A DNA stretch of 64,000 nt from Dinghuibacter sp964544695 (GTDB taxonomy: Bacteria > Bacteroidota > Bacteroidia > Chitinophagales > Chitinophagaceae), in the NCBI GenBank assembly GCA_964544695.1, contig CAZJDB010000250.1:1-64000 (forward strand), read 5' to 3'. Of this stretch, positions 17,450-27,055 are shown in pieces. The position numbers and the translations under genes were made by a program. Under the pieces are notes generated by a model. The model did not search any database. It was given only the letters and a program-made list of their open reading frames with translations, and was not told the DNA's origin. The stretch's first letter is position 1. Each line of letters begins with the position of its first letter.

Positions 17450-20419
17450 TTATAAGTCTGAGCTGGGTCCGCCGGGAGGCCCGCCGCCCATGCGACCGCC
17501 TCCACCGCCGCCGGGGCGCATCATGCGGAAGTTTCCGCCTCCGGGCATTTGCTGCGCGCCCTTGAACTTGGCGAACTTGTAGGTAAAGGTCAGCATGAAG
17601 AAACGCTGCAGGATGTTGGTCTGCGTCTGAGTATATACGCCATTGGACGTCCCGGCGTTGAAGCTGGCGTTCTGATTTAACAGGTCATTCACGCTCAGCC
17701 CGACGATCGCGTTTTGGTTCATGAAACGCGTTTCCAGGATGACGTTCAGCAGGGAAATCGGCCGTGATCCGATCGAGCCCACCAGCCCTTGGTTGATGGT
17801 ATAAATGTAATCGTAACGGATCGAGAAAATCTTTAGGAAATCAATCCTGCTGGATTGCGCAAAGGTCCAACTGCTGGGGCTGGTGTTTTGAGTTTGTTCG
17901 AAGCCCTTCGTAACTGCCTGTTGGGGGACAATGAAAACGTTGGAGTTCAGGTTATAGCTGGCCCCGCCGATGATTTCCAGCCAATCCCCTTTATCCCATT
18001 CGAATCGCACCGTTCCCGTCGGCTGCCAGTTCCGTTCGATTTCCTTGATGCTGTCTTCATAGGAAATGTTGTTGGCGTATGCCAATTTTCCGATCAGCGT
18101 AAGGATGAATTCCCGGTTGTGGAATGGCTGGGAAAGGTTGGCATATCCGGAATAGGTATAATATCCGCTCGTATTGACCGGGACAATGTAGTGGACATTA
18201 TTGGCCTCATACATCGTATTGCTCGTAATGTAGTTACTGATGTAATTCCCGTTGATGTTGAAGAAAAAGGACCGCCCGGAAACGTTGCTGAAATTGTTGT
18301 AATTGATGACCAGGTGGTTGTTGAACGCCGGCTTCAGCAAAGGGTTGCCGTAGTTGATCGTTTGCTGGTTCGTATAGTCGGGCACGGGTTGCAACTGGCT
18401 GGGAGACGGTTGCTGCGAAGTGCCCGTATAAAAGATGCGTAAACGCTTGGTCGTACTGAAGGTATAAGCCAGCTGACCTATCGGGACAACGATAAACTCG
18501 TGCCTGGTGTAAATGGAATCCACCGGGCTATTGGGAAACATTGTCTTGCTGTACAGTTCGGTGGGCTGTGCCGCCACACCAATCTGGTAATTGAACTTAC
18601 GCTCTTTTTCCCGGAACGTGAGGCCGATTTTATTCGTGATCAGGTAATTGTCCAGGTTGTTGCTAAGGCTGTCCACATAGGTCTGCGCAAGCTTGGGATA
18701 CAGACTATAAACATTTTTGGAACTTACGTTCTCGCTGTTGCTGTATGAATAGCTCAGCTCGATTCCTGTTTTCCTGCTGAGGGGCTCGGTATAGGACAAC
18801 CGGGCACTGTAGGTATAGTTGTTGGTGTTGAAGAAAGACAACTGGTGAATGGTATCGGACGGGACCGGACCGGTCAGGTACGTCTGGGCGGAATAATTGG
18901 TGTCGATCTCACGTTGCGGCGTCGGATTGTCCGTCACGGTAATGGATAATGTCCTGCCCGCCTTATTGAACTTGTGCATCCAGAGTGCCGTCCCATTGAT
19001 GCTGGGAGACGTATTGTATCCCGCATAATTCTGATAGATGTTGTCGATCGGGTTTTGCAGGCTGTCCTCGTAGGTAGTCGTCGATATCGCCCGCTGGCTG
19101 TTCGAGGTATACGTGAATGAAGGCCTCAGCAGCAGGGAGTCGTGCTTGGAGAAGCCCCACCCGAAGTTCAGGTATGCGCTGTGCTTTTGTTGAATGGTAT
19201 ACGTGTTCGAATAGGCGTTGCTATAGGGCTCGGTATTTCCCGGGACGTCTCCCAGGTATTGGGAGTAGGTCGATGTAATGATGGTCGATTTCGTCTGGGA
19301 ATATTGATAACTTCCAAATAGGGTTAGGTGGGGTGTAAAATCATTGGCGTAGTTGGCGCCGATGACCTTGGCGTCGTTATATCCCGTTTGATAGGGATTG
19401 CCGGAGGTCAGGTTGCTGGACGGGCTGGTGGAACCACCTCCCCCACCTCCGCCGCGTCCCCCGCCACCCTGGAAGCTCGCGCCACCCTGGGTAAAGGTGT
19501 TCAGGTTGATATTATTGGCATTGCCCAGGATGGCCATTTGCTCGTTGTTGTTAAACCGGAAGGCCCGCACGAATCCTTCGTAGCGGTTCGCGTCCGAACC
19601 CGTGTTTGGCCCGGTCTCGGTGTTTCCCGTGCCGGTAGAAGTGCCCGCGGTCTGATCAGATCCGGCCGAGGTCGTACCGGCGCCAACCGTGGCGCTCCCG
19701 AAAATCCCCTGGTTGCGGTCCTTTTTGATCGTAATGTTGATGATTTTGGTGCGGTCACCGTCGTCGAATCCTGAGAATTTAGCCTGGTCGCTCTGGTCAT
19801 CGATGACCTGGATCTTGTCGATGGCGTCTGCGGGAATATTCTTCGAGGCCATTTTGGGATCCCCTCCGAAGAAGTCCTTCCCGTTGACCCGGATTTTGGT
19901 CACCGTTTGCCCGTGTGCCGTAATATTTCCCTGGTTGTCTACTTCGACCCCGGGCAGCTTTTTGAACACGTCTTCCGCGACGGCGTCCTTACGCACGGGG
20001 AAGGCGTTCGCACGGTATTCCACCGTGTCCTGCAAGACCTTGATGGGGGGAGCCTCGATGACGATTTCTCCCAGTTCCCTGATCTTTTCACCGAGGTACA
20101 CGATGCCCAGTTCTCCGGCCATCGAAGCGGGATACCTAATCCCCCTCGTCTGAAATCCTACGTTACTGACTATCAATATAAATTCCCCCACAGGGGCTTT
20201 GTCAATACTAAACCGGCCCTGGGCATTCGTCAGGTAACGCGCGGTGTCCGTCTGGCCCAGCTCTACATAGGATACGACCGCCCTGTCCAGGGGTCGGTTG
20301 CTTATAGAATCCCGGATGGTTCCGCTGATCGGCTTGGGTCCTGATGTGGAGTCTACCTGAGCCTGTACCACAGCCGACACCCAGAACAATCCAATAAATA
20401 GTAGTAAAGTTTTTGTCAT
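17450..20419 (-). CDS. OMP_b-brl_3 outer-membrane beta-barrel protein (paralogue 3, Gly-rich insert and tail)
   Basis: Largest of the three paralogues, 989 residues. The signal peptide (about 1-22, ending AVVQAQ) is followed by a regulatory-like beta domain, then the shared plug (QTVTKIRVNGKDFFGGDPKM, DDQSDQAKFSGFDDGDRTK) and a long barrel. Two low-complexity pieces are absent from the sister proteins: a Thr/Gly-rich and Gly-rich loop near residues 250-340 (GGGGRGGGGGGG) and a Gly/Pro/Met-rich C-terminal tail after the last strand. Both would be exposed. ATG 20419 is preferred to a GTG three codons upstream. A perfect -7 box lies eight bases before it, and it is divergent from secA. Confidence 0.88.
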   Translation of the reverse strand: MTKTLLLFIGLFWVSAVVQAQVDSTSGPKPISGTIRDSISNRPLDRAVVSYVELGQTDTARYLTNAQGRFSIDKAPVGEFILIVSNVGFQTRGIRYPASMAGELGIVYLGEKIRELGEIVIEAPPIKVLQDTVEYRANAFPVRKDAVAEDVFKKLPGVEVDNQGNITAHGQTVTKIRVNGKDFFGGDPKMASKNIPADAIDKIQVIDDQSDQAKFSGFDDGDRTKIINITIKKDRNQGIFGSATVGAGTTSAGSDQTAGTSTGTGNTETGPNTGSDANRYEGFVRAFRFNNNEQMAILGNANNINLNTFTQGGASFQGGGGRGGGGGGGSTSPSSNLTSGNPYQTGYNDAKVIGANYANDFTPHLTLFGSYQYSQTKSTIITSTYSQYLGDVPGNTEPYSNAYSNTYTIQQKHSAYLNFGWGFSKHDSLLLRPSFTYTSNSQRAISTTTYEDSLQNPIDNIYQNYAGYNTSPSINGTALWMHKFNKAGRTLSITVTDNPTPQREIDTNYSAQTYLTGPVPSDTIHQLSFFNTNNYTYSARLSYTEPLSRKTGIELSYSYSNSENVSSKNVYSLYPKLAQTYVDSLSNNLDNYLITNKIGLTFREKERKFNYQIGVAAQPTELYSKTMFPNSPVDSIYTRHEFIVVPIGQLAYTFSTTKRLRIFYTGTSQQPSPSQLQPVPDYTNQQTINYGNPLLKPAFNNHLVINYNNFSNVSGRSFFFNINGNYISNYITSNTMYEANNVHYIVPVNTSGYYTYSGYANLSQPFHNREFILTLIGKLAYANNISYEDSIKEIERNWQPTGTVRFEWDKGDWLEIIGGASYNLNSNVFIVPQQAVTKGFEQTQNTSPSSWTFAQSSRIDFLKIFSIRYDYIYTINQGLVGSIGSRPISLLNVILETRFMNQNAIVGLSVNDLLNQNASFNAGTSNGVYTQTQTNILQRFFMLTFTYKFAKFKGAQQMPGGGNFRMMRPGGGGGGRMGGGPPGGPSSDL

Positions 20420-20427
20420 AAGTATCA

Positions 20428-20435
20428 CAAAAGTA
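20428..20435 (-). promoter_or_regulatory. -7 box upstream of barrel paralogue 3
   Basis: TACTTTTG on the minus strand matches TAnnTTTG and ends eight bases before the ATG at 20419, implying a very short leader. Confidence 0.5.
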
Positions 20436-20528
20436 GGCCAAAGCCCGCGCCCCTACTGGCTAAATTGATGAACGGGCCAACCCTTTTTAAGGGGGGGTGA
20501 GCGCCCGAAAGAATTCGGTGGGCATGCA

Positions 20529-20560
20529 GGGCCGGCCACCGGCCGGCCGGCCGAAGGCCC
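20529..20560. repeat. GGCCGGCC-rich palindromic run
   Basis: A run of overlapping GGCCGGCC palindromes in the divergent gap between barrel paralogue 3 and secA. It can fold back on itself on either strand. No known site is recognised. Confidence 0.5.
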
Positions 20561-20570
20561 ATAATTAGCG

Positions 20571-20621
20571 AAGTGGCGCCAGCGGCATAATTTTTCCTGT
20601 TTTATGCCGCTGGCGCCACTT
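20571..20621. repeat. Perfect 20-base-arm palindrome next to the secA -7 box
   Basis: Perfect arms at 20571-20590 (AAGTGGCGCCAGCGGCATAA) and 20602-20621, with an 11-base spacer. The right arm's last base is the first base of the secA -7 box, so the palindrome covers the -33 region. It may be an operator or a terminator facing the divergent gene; it would not be part of the secA mRNA. Confidence 0.75.
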
Positions 20622-20628
20622 ATCTTTG
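20621..20628 (+). promoter_or_regulatory. -7 box of secA
   Basis: TATCTTTG matches TAnnTTTG exactly, 74 bases before the secA ATG. No clear -33 box is found, as that region is taken by the palindrome arm. Confidence 0.5.
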
Positions 20629-20702
20629 TCCTCCTGTCATTATGACTGACGAGCCAAATCAGCATCATATTTGACGGTTTTAACTACACTATTCGATTCT
20701 AT

Positions 20703-23700
20703 ATGTTAGGTTTTATAGCTAAACTCTTTGGTGGTAATAAAAGTGAGCGCGATACCCGGGAGCTCCTACCCATTGCGGACCAGATTAATGAATATTATTC
20801 TCAATATCAATCACTTACAAATGATGAGCTGAGGGCTAAATCGGCGGATTTCAAGGAGCGCATCAAGGCGCACCTGGCCGGGATCGACGCGGAAATCGCG
20901 GGCCTGAACCAACAGGCGGAGGAGTTGCCCATTGAGGACATACACGGCAGGGATCAGATCTACCGGGACGTCGATGAGCTCAAGGACAAGCGTAATGATC
21001 AGTTGGAAGAGGTGCTCAAAGAGATCCTCCCTGAATCCTTCGCAGTAATGAAGGAAACGGCTCGCCGCTTCTCATCGGGCTCTCCTCTCGAAGCCACAGC
21101 CACCGAATTGGACAGGGAGTTGAGTGTAAAGAAGGAATACATCCACCTCGACGGAGACAAGGTGACCTTTGATAACGGATGGAATGCCGCCGGAAGTCCT
21201 ATCGTATGGAACATGATCCATTATGACGTCCAATTGGTCGGAGGGATGGTGCTTCATTCCGGGAAAATTGCCGAAATGGCGACGGGGGAAGGAAAGACCC
21301 TGGTGTCTACCCTGCCCGCCTACCTGAATGCACTGGCCGGGGCAGGGGTGCATATCGTCACGGTGAACGATTATCTCGCACGACGGGACAGCGAATGGAA
21401 CGGCCCCTTGTTCGAATTCCTGGGTCTAACTGTTGATTGCATCGACAAGCATACCCCCCATACGCCGGAAAGGAGGAAGGCCTATCTGGCCGACATTACC
21501 TACGGCACCAATAACGAATTCGGTTTCGACTACCTGAGGGACAACATGGTCCAGTCCCCCGACGAAATGGTGCAAAGGAAACACCATTACGCCATGGTGG
21601 ATGAAGTGGACAGCGTATTGATCGATGATGCGCGGACCCCTCTGATTATCGCGGGCCCTGTCCCCCGGGGAGACGAGCAGGAATACCATATCCTCAAGCC
21701 CAGGGTTGACCGTTTGGTGGAAGCCCAGCGCCGGGTGGTGAACCAATTCCTGAACGAAGCCAAGAAAAAGATTACCGATGGAGATGAGGATCCCAAGTCC
21801 GGAGGCCTGGCCCTGATGAGGGCTTACCGGGGCCTCCCCAAATACAGCCCCCTGATCAAATTCCTCAGCGAACCCGGCATAAAGGTCAAGCTCCAGAAAT
21901 CCGAAAACTACTACCTGGCCGATCAATCCAAGGAAATGCCCAAGGTGGACGCGGAGTTGTATTTCAGCATCGATGAAAAGAACAACGGCGTGGACCTGAC
22001 CGACAAGGGCATTCAGATGATCACCCAATCCGGGGAAGATCCTGAATTCTTTATCCTCCCCGATATAGGATCCGAGCTGGCGGACATAGAAAAGGCCGGC
22101 TTTTCTCCCGAGGAAACGTTGCAGAAGAAGGAAAGCATGCTCAACGACTACGCCTCCAAGGCCGACCGGATCCACACAGTGCAGCAGCTCCTCAAGGCCT
22201 ACACCCTCTTCGAAAAGGACGACGAATACGTGGTGATCGACGGGCAGGTGAAGATCGTGGATGAACAAACGGGTCGTATCATGGAAGGGCGCCGCTACAG
22301 CGACGGCCTGCACCAGGCCATCGAAGCCAAGGAAAACGTAAAGATCGAGGCCGCAACGCAAACCTATGCCACCATTACCCTCCAGAACTACTTCAGGATG
22401 TACCATAAGCTGGCGGGCATGACGGGTACCGCTGAAACCGAGGCTGCCGAGCTTTGGGATATCTATAAGCTGGATGTCGTCAATATCCCCACCAACGTCG
22501 CCGTCATCCGGAAGGATGGCGAGGACCTGGTATACAGGACCAAGCGTGAAAAGTACAAAGCGGTGATCGACGAAATCGAGCAAATGCGGAAGGAAGGGCG
22601 TTCGGTCCTGGTGGGCACCACCTCCGTGGAGGTCTCCGAGCTCCTCAGCCGTATGCTCAAGCAAAAAACGATTCCACATAATGTCCTGAACGCAAAACAG
22701 CACGCCCGGGAAGCCCAGGTTGTTGCCGAAGCGGGTCTGTCGGGAAATGTCACGATCGCTACCAATATGGCCGGCCGCGGTACGGATATCAAACTGGGAC
22801 CCGGCGTAAAGGATGCCGGAGGTCTTGCCATCCTCGGCACCGAGCGGCACGAAAGCCGGCGCGTGGACAGGCAGCTCCGCGGGCGTTCCGGACGCCAGGG
22901 CGATCCCGGATCCTCGCAGTTCTTCGTTTCCCTGGAGGACGACCTGATGCGCATGTTCGGGTCCGACCGTATCGCCGGTTTCATGGACAAGCTGGGCTAC
23001 AAGGAGGGTGAGGTGATCCAGCATAGCATGATCACCCGGTCCATCGAACGCGCCCAGAAAAAAGTGGAAGAAAACAACTTTGGCATCCGCAAACGCCTGC
23101 TGGAATATGACGACGTCATGAACAAGCAGCGGAATGTCATCTATACCCGTCGCAGCCATGCCCTGTTCGGGGAAAGACTGGCCCTGGATTTGGACAATGC
23201 CTTTTATTTCTGTGCCGAGGGGTTGGTCAATTCCTTCAAGGAAAACAACGATTTCGAAAACTTCAAGCTGGGCGCCATCGTCGATTTTGCCATCGCGACG
23301 CAGATCAGCAAGGAAGACTTCGACCGTCTGGATCACGCCAGGCTCACTGAAATGCTGTACGAGGAAGCCAGGAGCGCATACCAGGTCAAGTGCACCGAAC
23401 TCGCTAAGCAGGCCCTGCCGGTGTTCCAATCCATCCGTCAGCGCCAGGGTCCTCATATTGAGCAGATCTTCGTTCCGTTTACGGATGGGAAAAGGGCGTT
23501 GCAAGTCATGTCTCCCATGCAAAAGAACCTGGATACCGGGGGAAGGGAGTTGGTCAATTCGGTGGAAAAAACAATTACCCTGTCGATGATCGACGAGGCC
23601 TGGAAGGAACACCTGCGGGCCATGGACGATCTGAAACAAAGCGTTCAAAGCGCCGTCTACGAGCAAAAGGACCCCTTGGTCATCTATAAGGTGGAGGCGT

Positions 23701-24017
23701 TCAACCTCTTTAAACAAATGGATACGGAACTGAATAAGAATATCGTATCCTTCCTGTGTCACGCCGCTATCGTTACCGAAAATCAACAACAAAGGACCCC
23801 CCAGGTCAGGGAGCCGGCCCGCGTAGACCTGAGCAAACTCCGTCAAAGGAAAGACGAGCTCGTCCCCGCCGGACCTCCCGATCAGGCGCCGGAATACATC
23901 GACCCGACGCCCCAGCGCCAGGAGCCTATCAAAGCCGGGCCCAAGGTGGGACGCAACGATCCTTGTCCCTGCGGGAGTGGAAAGAAGTATAAGAACTGCC
24001 ACGGGAAAGAGGCATGA
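20703..24017 (+). CDS. secA: Preprotein translocase ATPase SecA
   Basis: Motor of the Sec export pathway, 1104 residues; Bacteroidota SecA proteins are longer than the roughly 900-residue E. coli form. Visible are the Walker A motif MATGEGKTLVS at about 190-200, the DEAD-like DEVDSVLIDDARTPLI, the second motor domain with TNMAGRGTDIKLGPGV and RQLRGRSGRQGDPGS, and the C-terminal zinc-binding SEC-C motif CPCGSGKKYKNCH. Extra residues sit in the preprotein-crosslinking region. The stop overlaps the deoC start by four bases. It heads a four-gene run with deoC, a SPOR protein and an M20 peptidase. Confidence 0.98.
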   Translation: MLGFIAKLFGGNKSERDTRELLPIADQINEYYSQYQSLTNDELRAKSADFKERIKAHLAGIDAEIAGLNQQAEELPIEDIHGRDQIYRDVDELKDKRNDQLEEVLKEILPESFAVMKETARRFSSGSPLEATATELDRELSVKKEYIHLDGDKVTFDNGWNAAGSPIVWNMIHYDVQLVGGMVLHSGKIAEMATGEGKTLVSTLPAYLNALAGAGVHIVTVNDYLARRDSEWNGPLFEFLGLTVDCIDKHTPHTPERRKAYLADITYGTNNEFGFDYLRDNMVQSPDEMVQRKHHYAMVDEVDSVLIDDARTPLIIAGPVPRGDEQEYHILKPRVDRLVEAQRRVVNQFLNEAKKKITDGDEDPKSGGLALMRAYRGLPKYSPLIKFLSEPGIKVKLQKSENYYLADQSKEMPKVDAELYFSIDEKNNGVDLTDKGIQMITQSGEDPEFFILPDIGSELADIEKAGFSPEETLQKKESMLNDYASKADRIHTVQQLLKAYTLFEKDDEYVVIDGQVKIVDEQTGRIMEGRRYSDGLHQAIEAKENVKIEAATQTYATITLQNYFRMYHKLAGMTGTAETEAAELWDIYKLDVVNIPTNVAVIRKDGEDLVYRTKREKYKAVIDEIEQMRKEGRSVLVGTTSVEVSELLSRMLKQKTIPHNVLNAKQHAREAQVVAEAGLSGNVTIATNMAGRGTDIKLGPGVKDAGGLAILGTERHESRRVDRQLRGRSGRQGDPGSSQFFVSLEDDLMRMFGSDRIAGFMDKLGYKEGEVIQHSMITRSIERAQKKVEENNFGIRKRLLEYDDVMNKQRNVIYTRRSHALFGERLALDLDNAFYFCAEGLVNSFKENNDFENFKLGAIVDFAIATQISKEDFDRLDHARLTEMLYEEARSAYQVKCTELAKQALPVFQSIRQRQGPHIEQIFVPFTDGKRALQVMSPMQKNLDTGGRELVNSVEKTITLSMIDEAWKEHLRAMDDLKQSVQSAVYEQKDPLVIYKVEAFNLFKQMDTELNKNIVSFLCHAAIVTENQQQRTPQVREPARVDLSKLRQRKDELVPAGPPDQAPEYIDPTPQRQEPIKAGPKVGRNDPCPCGSGKKYKNCHGKEA

Positions 24018-24661
24018 ACCTGGCGCAATACATCGATCACACCTCCTTAAAACCCACACTGGCACAATCAGAAGTGGAGCGTCTTTGTGAGGAAGCGAAA
24101 GGGTATGGCTTCGCAGCGGTCTGCATCCCCCCACCCTTTGTTCAAAAAACGAAAGCCCTTTTAGAAGGCTCCGGAGTGAAAACCGCCACCGTCATCGGCT
24201 TCCCCTTCGGCTATTCCGCCATCGAAGCCAAGCTGTCGGAAAGTCTCCTGGCTATCGTGGATGGAGTAGACGAACTTGATATGGTGATCAACCTCATAGC
24301 TTTGAAGAACAACGACTGGGAATACCTGGCCAGCGAAATAGGAACAATCCTACCCGTGGTTCATGCCCGGGGAAAAATCCTGAAGGTTATTGTCGAAAGC
24401 GGGGTACTGACCGAAGAAGAGCTGGCCAGGTGCTGCACCTTGTATGGCGCCGCGGGGGTGGATTTTCTGAAAACGTCAACAGGGTACGCTGAAACCGGGG
24501 CCACGGTGGAAGCCGTGGAGTTTATGAGAAAACATTTACCTTCAACGATACAAATCAAAGCCTCGGGGGGAATCCGTAGTTTTGCCCAGGCCAAGGCCCT
24601 GATAGACGCCGGAGCAGCCCGTATCGGGACGAGCTCCGGGGTCTCCATTGTCAAACAATGA
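24014..24661 (+). CDS. deoC: Deoxyribose-phosphate aldolase
   Basis: Class I aldolase of 215 residues that splits 2-deoxyribose-5-phosphate into glyceraldehyde-3-phosphate and acetaldehyde in deoxynucleoside salvage. The Schiff-base Lys is residue 153 in VDFLKTSTGY. The second active-site Lys is in IKASGGIR, and the phosphate-binding GTSSG lies near the end. The ATGA overlap with secA suggests coupled translation. No other deo gene is present. Confidence 0.96.
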   Translation: MNLAQYIDHTSLKPTLAQSEVERLCEEAKGYGFAAVCIPPPFVQKTKALLEGSGVKTATVIGFPFGYSAIEAKLSESLLAIVDGVDELDMVINLIALKNNDWEYLASEIGTILPVVHARGKILKVIVESGVLTEEELARCCTLYGAAGVDFLKTSTGYAETGATVEAVEFMRKHLPSTIQIKASGGIRSFAQAKALIDAGAARIGTSSGVSIVKQ

Positions 24662-24665
24662 GCTT

Positions 24666-25097
24666 ATGCGCCTACTTTTCCTTCTCTTATTACCCTTCGC
24701 CGTCCGCGCCCAAAGCGTAAAGACGGATACGGTGGGGAATATCACGGTGACCCGGGACAGCCGCTACGACCTCCTCGTGAGGAAGCAGGCCGAATATAAT
24801 GAGAAGGTCAACCTCACGCGAAAATTCTCCCACGGCTTCCGGATACAGGTCCTCAACACCGGCGACCGGAACCAGGCTACGGCGGTCAAAACCAAATTGC
24901 TCCAGACCTTTCCCCAGGAAAAGGTGTATTTGTTCTACCAAGAGCCCAATTTTAAAGTACGCTTCGGAAATTTCCGGACCCAAAACGACGCCGAAGAGTT
25001 CCTCAAAAAGATCGACCAACTATATCCGGGTTCCTTCGTGATCCCATCGCCCATCGAGCCCAAACCCGAGTGGTTCAGGGAAGCCTCCGATCTGTAA
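24666..25097 (+). CDS. Exported SPOR-domain protein
   Basis: Protein of 143 residues with a signal peptide (MRLLFLLLLPFAVRAQ) and a C-terminal SPOR-type fold from about residue 60, recognisable by GFRIQVLNTGDRNQA and VRFGNFRTQNDAEEFLKKI. SPOR domains bind denuded peptidoglycan, often at the division site. ATG 24666 is chosen because the signal peptide starts there. It lies four bases after deoC and nine before the M20 peptidase gene. Confidence 0.87.
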   Translation: MRLLFLLLLPFAVRAQSVKTDTVGNITVTRDSRYDLLVRKQAEYNEKVNLTRKFSHGFRIQVLNTGDRNQATAVKTKLLQTFPQEKVYLFYQEPNFKVRFGNFRTQNDAEEFLKKIDQLYPGSFVIPSPIEPKPEWFREASDL

Positions 25098-25106
25098 ATT
25101 TATTTA

Positions 25107-26285
25107 ATGCTACGAGAGACCATTCACGACTTAGCCAGGCAATACGCAGACGAATTCATCGACATCCGGCACCACCTGCACGCCCATCCTGAACTCAGTT
25201 ACCAGGAATATAAAACCTCGGCATTCGTACAGGAAAAACTCAAAGGTTGGGGTATACCATACCAGGTAGTGGCTGGTACCGGCGTGGTTGGTTTGATCCA
25301 GGGTAAGCCAGGCAGCAGGGTCATTGCCTTAAGGGCGGATATGGATGCTCTCCCAATTATGGAAGCCAACGACGTGAATTACGCTTCCCGAAACCCGGGC
25401 GTCATGCATGCCTGTGGACACGACGTACACACCACCTGCCTCCTGGGGGCCGCAAAAATCTTAAACGAAACGCGGCAAAAATGGGAAGGCACGGTAAAGC
25501 TGATTTTTCAGCCCGGAGAAGAAAAGAACCCGGGTGGTGCCAGCCTCATGATCAAAGAGAGGGCCCTGGAAAACCCAAAACCGCAGGGCATCATCGCCCT
25601 CCATGTGCATCCCGCTCTTGAGGTGGGAAAACTGAGTTTTCGACCGGGCATGGTCATGGCCAGTGCCGATGAAATCTACATGACCATCCGCGGCAAAGGG
25701 GGACACGCCGCTACGCCCCACCTCACCATCGATACTATTCTCATTGCTTCCCACCTCGTGGTAAGCCTGCAGCAGATCATCAGCCGGAACCGGAACCCCT
25801 TCTCCCCTTCCGTGTTGTCCATTTGCTCCATAAACGGGGGTCATACTACCAATGTCATTCCCTCCGAAGTGAAACTGATGGGAACCTTCCGCGCCATGGA
25901 CGAGGACTGGCGCTTCAGGGCCCACGAACTGATTCGCAAACAGGCAACCGAGCTGGTCCATAGCATGGGCGGGGAAATAGACCTGCACATCGACGTGGGC
26001 TATCCCGTTCTATACAATCAGGAAACTTTCAGCAAAAAGAACCGGAAGCTGGCCGAGGCATACCTGGATCCCGAACACTTGGAAACCACGGAACTGCGAA
26101 TGGCCTCAGAAGACTTCTCCTACTATACCCACGTCATTCCCGGTTGCTTTTTCCGCCTGGGCACGCGCAATGAAACCCTGGGCCTCACCAGCGGGGTGCA
26201 CACCCCTACCTTCAACATCGATGAAAACGCCATAGAACTGGGCATCGGCGCCATGGCGTGGTTGGGCGCACAGGCTGAAGTTTAA
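25107..26285 (+). CDS. M20-family amidohydrolase/peptidase
   Basis: Metal-dependent amidohydrolase of 392 residues, M20D type (N-acyl-amino-acid or hippurate hydrolase-like). Metal and catalytic motifs are ADMDALPIMEAN, MHACGHDVHTT, FQPGEEKNPGG and the C-terminal MASEDFSYY; the dimerisation domain includes GKGGHAATPHLTIDT. Substrate within the family is not clear. It is cytosolic (no signal peptide) and last of the secA run. Its stop overlaps the convergent ABC permease by four bases. Confidence 0.92.
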   Translation: MLRETIHDLARQYADEFIDIRHHLHAHPELSYQEYKTSAFVQEKLKGWGIPYQVVAGTGVVGLIQGKPGSRVIALRADMDALPIMEANDVNYASRNPGVMHACGHDVHTTCLLGAAKILNETRQKWEGTVKLIFQPGEEKNPGGASLMIKERALENPKPQGIIALHVHPALEVGKLSFRPGMVMASADEIYMTIRGKGGHAATPHLTIDTILIASHLVVSLQQIISRNRNPFSPSVLSICSINGGHTTNVIPSEVKLMGTFRAMDEDWRFRAHELIRKQATELVHSMGGEIDLHIDVGYPVLYNQETFSKKNRKLAEAYLDPEHLETTELRMASEDFSYYTHVIPGCFFRLGTRNETLGLTSGVHTPTFNIDENAIELGIGAMAWLGAQAEV

Positions 26286-27055
26286 CCCCTTTCTTTCCGG
26301 AACCAGGCGAAGTCCGCGTACCCAAAGAGCAGGAAGAAACCGAAATAATACAGGGAGTAATATTCGTGCTTCAGCAGGCCGTACGATTTTGCGCCATTGC
26401 GCATGAAGCTCAGCGCCGAGTAGGAATAAGGGAAATACACCACCTTATCCCATGGGATCATCATCAATCCCCCGATGATCAGGGCCAGACCAATCCCAAC
26501 CGCACCAATGAAATTCTTAAAGCGCAGCGAAATGCAATACTGGATCGTCGTCATACCCAATATAGCCACGTAGGACTTCAGGTCCAACAACAGGATGTGG
26601 TCCAAATGCAGGGGCGAGGAGGTGAAGTGGAAATCCGGCTCGAATACCTGCGTGGACAGGGCTGAAATGAGCATCCAGGCATCGAACAGGAAATAGCTGG
26701 CGATGATCATGCATTGGATGACTATGAACTTGGTGAAATACACATCGCCGACGCGTAAAGGAGACGCCATTACCTGCTTCCAGGTATTGTTCCGGTATTC
26801 GATCTGGGTGACCAGGCTAGCCACCAGGATGATGGACATGGGCCAAAGGAAAAAGGAAGCCGCCTGGAACCCCATATTTACGTGACCGAACCAGGGATCA
26901 TGTCCGAAACGGGCCATGAACTCTTTCGGCTTGGTCGTATAGATGATAAACTGAATGATCGGAAGGAAAGCGCCCGCTATGAGCACCAACCATAAAGCGG
27001 AGGAACGGCGGATTTTCAAAAACTCGGCCTTGAGGCTGATCAGGAATGTTTTCAT
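26282..27055 (-). CDS. ABC-2-type transporter permease
   Basis: Integral membrane protein of 257 residues with about six hydrophobic helices. It starts MKTFLISLKAEFLKIRRSSALW, as permeases of bacitracin/lantibiotic-type ABC exporters do (motif given in part). It is the last gene of a six-gene operon. Its ATG overlaps the stop of the ATPase gene by four bases, so the pair surely acts together. Substrate unknown. Confidence 0.85.
   Translation of the reverse strand: MKTFLISLKAEFLKIRRSSALWLVLIAGAFLPIIQFIIYTTKPKEFMARFGHDPWFGHVNMGFQAASFFLWPMSIILVASLVTQIEYRNNTWKQVMASPLRVGDVYFTKFIVIQCMIIASYFLFDAWMLISALSTQVFEPDFHFTSSPLHLDHILLLDLKSYVAILGMTTIQYCISLRFKNFIGAVGIGLALIIGGLMMIPWDKVVYFPYSYSALSFMRNGAKSYGLLKHEYYSLYYFGFFLLFGYADFAWFRKERG

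Noticed and set aside
21426..24134. 902-codon open frame on the minus strand
   Set aside because: Lies antisense to secA, whose protein is unmistakable; composition is a mirror of secA codons with no family-like motif.
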